A DNA stretch of 64,000 nucleotides from positions 310,001 through 374,000 of the forward strand of contig WFMF01000113.1 of NCBI GenBank assembly GCA_011033025.1. The letters are read 5' to 3'. The translations under genes were made by a program, and so were the position numbers. Each line of letters opens with the position of its first letter. The stretch's first letter is position 1. The DNA is from Beroe forskalii. Lineage: Eukaryota; Ctenophora; Nuda; Beroida; Beroidae. Under the pieces are notes generated by a model. It saw only the letters and a program-made list of their open reading frames with translations, did no database searches and was not told the DNA's origin. Shown here in pieces: positions 61,201-64,000 of this stretch.

Positions 61201-64000
61201 CATAGATTGTAGGAGTTTTCGACTGAACTCTAGCGATTTCGAGTCCTCAAAACACCTTCGTTCTTTCAATAACGATATTTAAATATCATGGTATGAATAA
61301 TGTTATGTAAATCAGATTCAGCCTTCCGAAGGTTCTTCTCTATCTCTAGAAGTTAGTGAAATTGGTATCCTGACGGAGGTCCTCGTCTGCTCGGAATTTC
61401 AACTTTCCGGTATCGCTATTTGCTGCTGTTTTCCATGCGGCGAGCCTTCACATACTTTACGTCGCTCGCGAGCAATAGGCGGCTTGAATTAACAATTCTG
61501 CAGCGCGCTCAATGCTGATGACGTCATCTAATCCGCCTATTGATTCCGTGTAGATATATTCCTTTCGGTGCGTCTATTGCTCGTGTACACGTGCAGTGTT
61601 GACCTATCAACTAAAGTCGGTGTGTCTACCGCAGTTACAGTTCCCTTTGTCTGTCTGCCGGTCCGTCTGTCTGTCTGCCGGTCCGTCTGTCTGTCTGTCT
61701 GCTGATCTGCTCTCAGTGAGCAGACGCTGGTCCTTGCTTCGACCATTGCAGTGTGTTGTAACAGTCATTGTTTTCATTAGAGAGACTGAATGGAGAGAAA
61801 ATTCATGTGTGATTGATTAGACTATCGTTTCGAGAGATTTTCACTTTCACGTGTTATCAACTATTTCAGCGGACTGACATTCATAAGTCGAATTGTTCAA
61901 CTGATGATATTGAAGTAAATTCTAATTTTCTTCGAATTGTAACATACAATGGATGATGTCGAACATCGAATTTTAATTTAAAACCATTAACCTTCGTTTC
62001 TCTTGTACGTCGTAATTCGAGGAAAATAAGGATTTTTTTTCAATCATCAGTCCCACGTCTTAGCTTAACTGAAATGCACTTAGTCATAAACAATGTTAAT
62101 TTAAATTTACGTTTCGTCATTCAATAAGCACATGTGTTTACTAAACCTATCCCCAATGATAGAAAGTCCACTAAAATGCCCTCATTCGGTCTGCACTTAA
62201 GAGGTTAGTAACGCATGATTACGTCTGCTCGAACCCATATCCGTCCTTATTCCCTTGAATTTAGACATCGTATAGCTCCTACTGGGCACTGCCTAATGAA
62301 TGGGGTGCTCAAGAGAAATATAGAGTAGTCTCGCTGAGAAGTGAGAAATGCTCTTCTAATACCATTCCTGCCTGATAGATTCCTTTTTTATCTAATTTGT
62401 GTAGCATGAGAGAACGTCTAGTCAGCGGCAACCCTCTCACTCACTCCCCCTCCTTTCTATCTTGTCCACTCACTCACCGACATACACACACACTCGAAAC
62501 AAATCCATCTTATTACTTTATTACTTAACCCTCCACCTTTCCCTCCCTCCTTGAGAGAGGAGACGCGTCTCAAGCACTCATAAAATATCATAAACTCACA
62601 TTAATGTAATTTGTCACGTGATCTAGCGCTCCTCGGCCTCTCATTGGTTCGTCCTCCTCGCTGCTTCCCTCTGATTGGTCGTCTGAACGTGTTCTATATT
62701 GCATTGGCTCCAGCAATCTGCCCTGCATCCAATCACCTAAATGATGTTAATGGGATCGTGTTAAGTGGTTTCTTTGACATCGCAGTCTCATGGAGATTTC
62801 TCCCTTTTCTTTCTCCTTTAGAGCTAATCTCCCCTCGTCTCGCCCCTTCCCTCCTTCTCTAGGGTACTCCTCATAAAATGACTACCCAAATGACCAATCT
62901 TTGTTTAAGTTGAAGCGTTTATGATCTTTATGCCATTATTTTCCAACTCCTTTGATGTGTTGTGTTACAATGAGCGCCCTTTGCTGGGGTACTGAGTCCA
63001 CACAATAGTGGGAGATGATCTCCCGCAGAACCGAGTACTGGTAGTTTAGAACTTAGAGCAACTGATATATTGTTTAGTCTTCAGAAATGATATATGTTTC
63101 TTATGTTGGTTATTTATCGATGTATAATATATATACCCTGGATATACCCCTCCTGGATAGCTTGGATATACTTGTACTGCCTTCCAACACTTTCCACTCG
63201 AGTACTCGGAAATTTCAACTTTTTAAAAAGCGTTTGGTAGCTGTTTCGACTCGAATACTTGACTCTGGACGAATATACTTGCCCTGTAGTAGGACCAAGA
63301 GAAGTGGCCGTTTCCTTCCCTGAAACCCCACGTATGAAGCGCGTGTGTCAGGCACAAAGTGTGATGTAGAACGAACTGCTAACTGCTTCACGTGGATATC
63401 TGGTGTGTTTTATACGAGCTGTTGTAAGCTGTATCCTCAATATAGTCCCTTGAATGATGTCAGTATCAGGGTTCAGAGTAACGTTTTAGGTGATGTTTTA
63501 CTGCCTATGTTTTAAGTGAGGGGTTTAGTATTAGTGGTATAGGGATATTAATCCGTGGCTTTTCCGCACTTTCAATATATCGACTTTAATATATACTGCA
63601 GGAGTAACTCGAATGTTTATTTCCCTCTAGTTTGATATTTCACAGTTACGTTCTGTTTCGCTGTTGTATATAGTAACCCTGATGGCATTGGATTATAAGA
63701 CTACTAGGATGTACGAGATACAGGGCGTATATCACACTTCACGGTCACGTATCTCTTACATTTTACTATTTTAGTGCAGTTCAAAGCAGACAGGGCGTGT
63801 CTGTGAAACCTATTAAAAAACTGACAGTATTTCACCCGCCCGTTTCACAGTTTCACCTTGGGCTGGTCAGACGGCCACGCGACTGATCGATGGTTGGAGG
63901 ATAGGTGAGGAAAGGCAAGTTTTCTAAATTCAATTACCTCCCAGAAAACTTGAGACACCTTAATCTTGCAATATTACTGCTTTCCCCATCTCGATTTATC
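58298..64000. other. Region without recognised genes, with simple repeats
   Basis: Contains an (ATT)n run at about 59284-59305, a tetranucleotide (CTGT)n/CCGGTCCGTCTG array at about 61648-61702, and the inverted dispersed CRE-containing block near 60186-60246. None of the short open frames shows recognisable domains. Confidence 0.5.

Overview
The window is nuclear DNA of a non-vertebrate animal. Four animal-type genes are recognisable: a DNA ligase 1, an SLC47/MATE transporter, a rhodopsin-like GPCR and a GalNAc4S-6-O-sulfotransferase (CHST15-like). They have spliceosomal introns and GC-rich exons set in AT-rich non-coding DNA. Their introns are few compared with the vertebrate orthologues: the last coding exon is about 840 nt in the ligase and about 1.4 kb in the transporter. 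I cannot fix the phylum from this sequence alone. A cnidarian, ctenophore or tunicate-like genome would fit, but that is inference.

Layout. 98-480 is a foldback element just upstream of the ligase. 572-8016 (+) is a nine-exon LIG1, complete from PIP box to C-terminus, with a 1.3 kb TTAA-flanked element in intron 3. 9926-17696 (-) holds the last two recognisable exons of a MATE transporter; its 6.3 kb intron contains a 59-bp minisatellite, a 1.5 kb TTAA-flanked element and further repeats, and its 5' exons were not found. 17700-18015 has two GC-rich hairpin MITEs. About 18016-18505 is almost certainly an assembly artefact, a base-call-degraded second copy of 18505-18850. 19000-32480 has no recognised gene but several inverted-repeat elements. 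32521-33567 (+) is a single-coding-exon GPCR. 38476-40543 (-) is a two-exon type II Golgi sulfotransferase. 40.5-64 kb has no firmly recognised gene but holds much repeat structure: two back-to-back near-perfect hairpins (43594-43732), an 819-bp palindrome (43981-44799), a Harbinger-like element (48460-49646), and an 11-bp array of AP-1/MARE-like sites inside a 164-bp duplication (50129-50512).

The genes do not form a pathway: DNA replication and repair, organic cation export, signalling and glycosaminoglycan sulfation. What unites the window is (1) an unusually rich collection of non-autonomous inverted-repeat DNA elements of several families, and (2) single-base indels in every multi-exon conserved gene (two in LIG1, one in MATE, two in the sulfotransferase), three of them at short homopolymers. 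With the smeared duplicate near 18 kb, these indels point to base-level errors in the assembly rather than to pseudogenes. After allowing for them, the total coding lengths are exact multiples of three, which supports the gene models.
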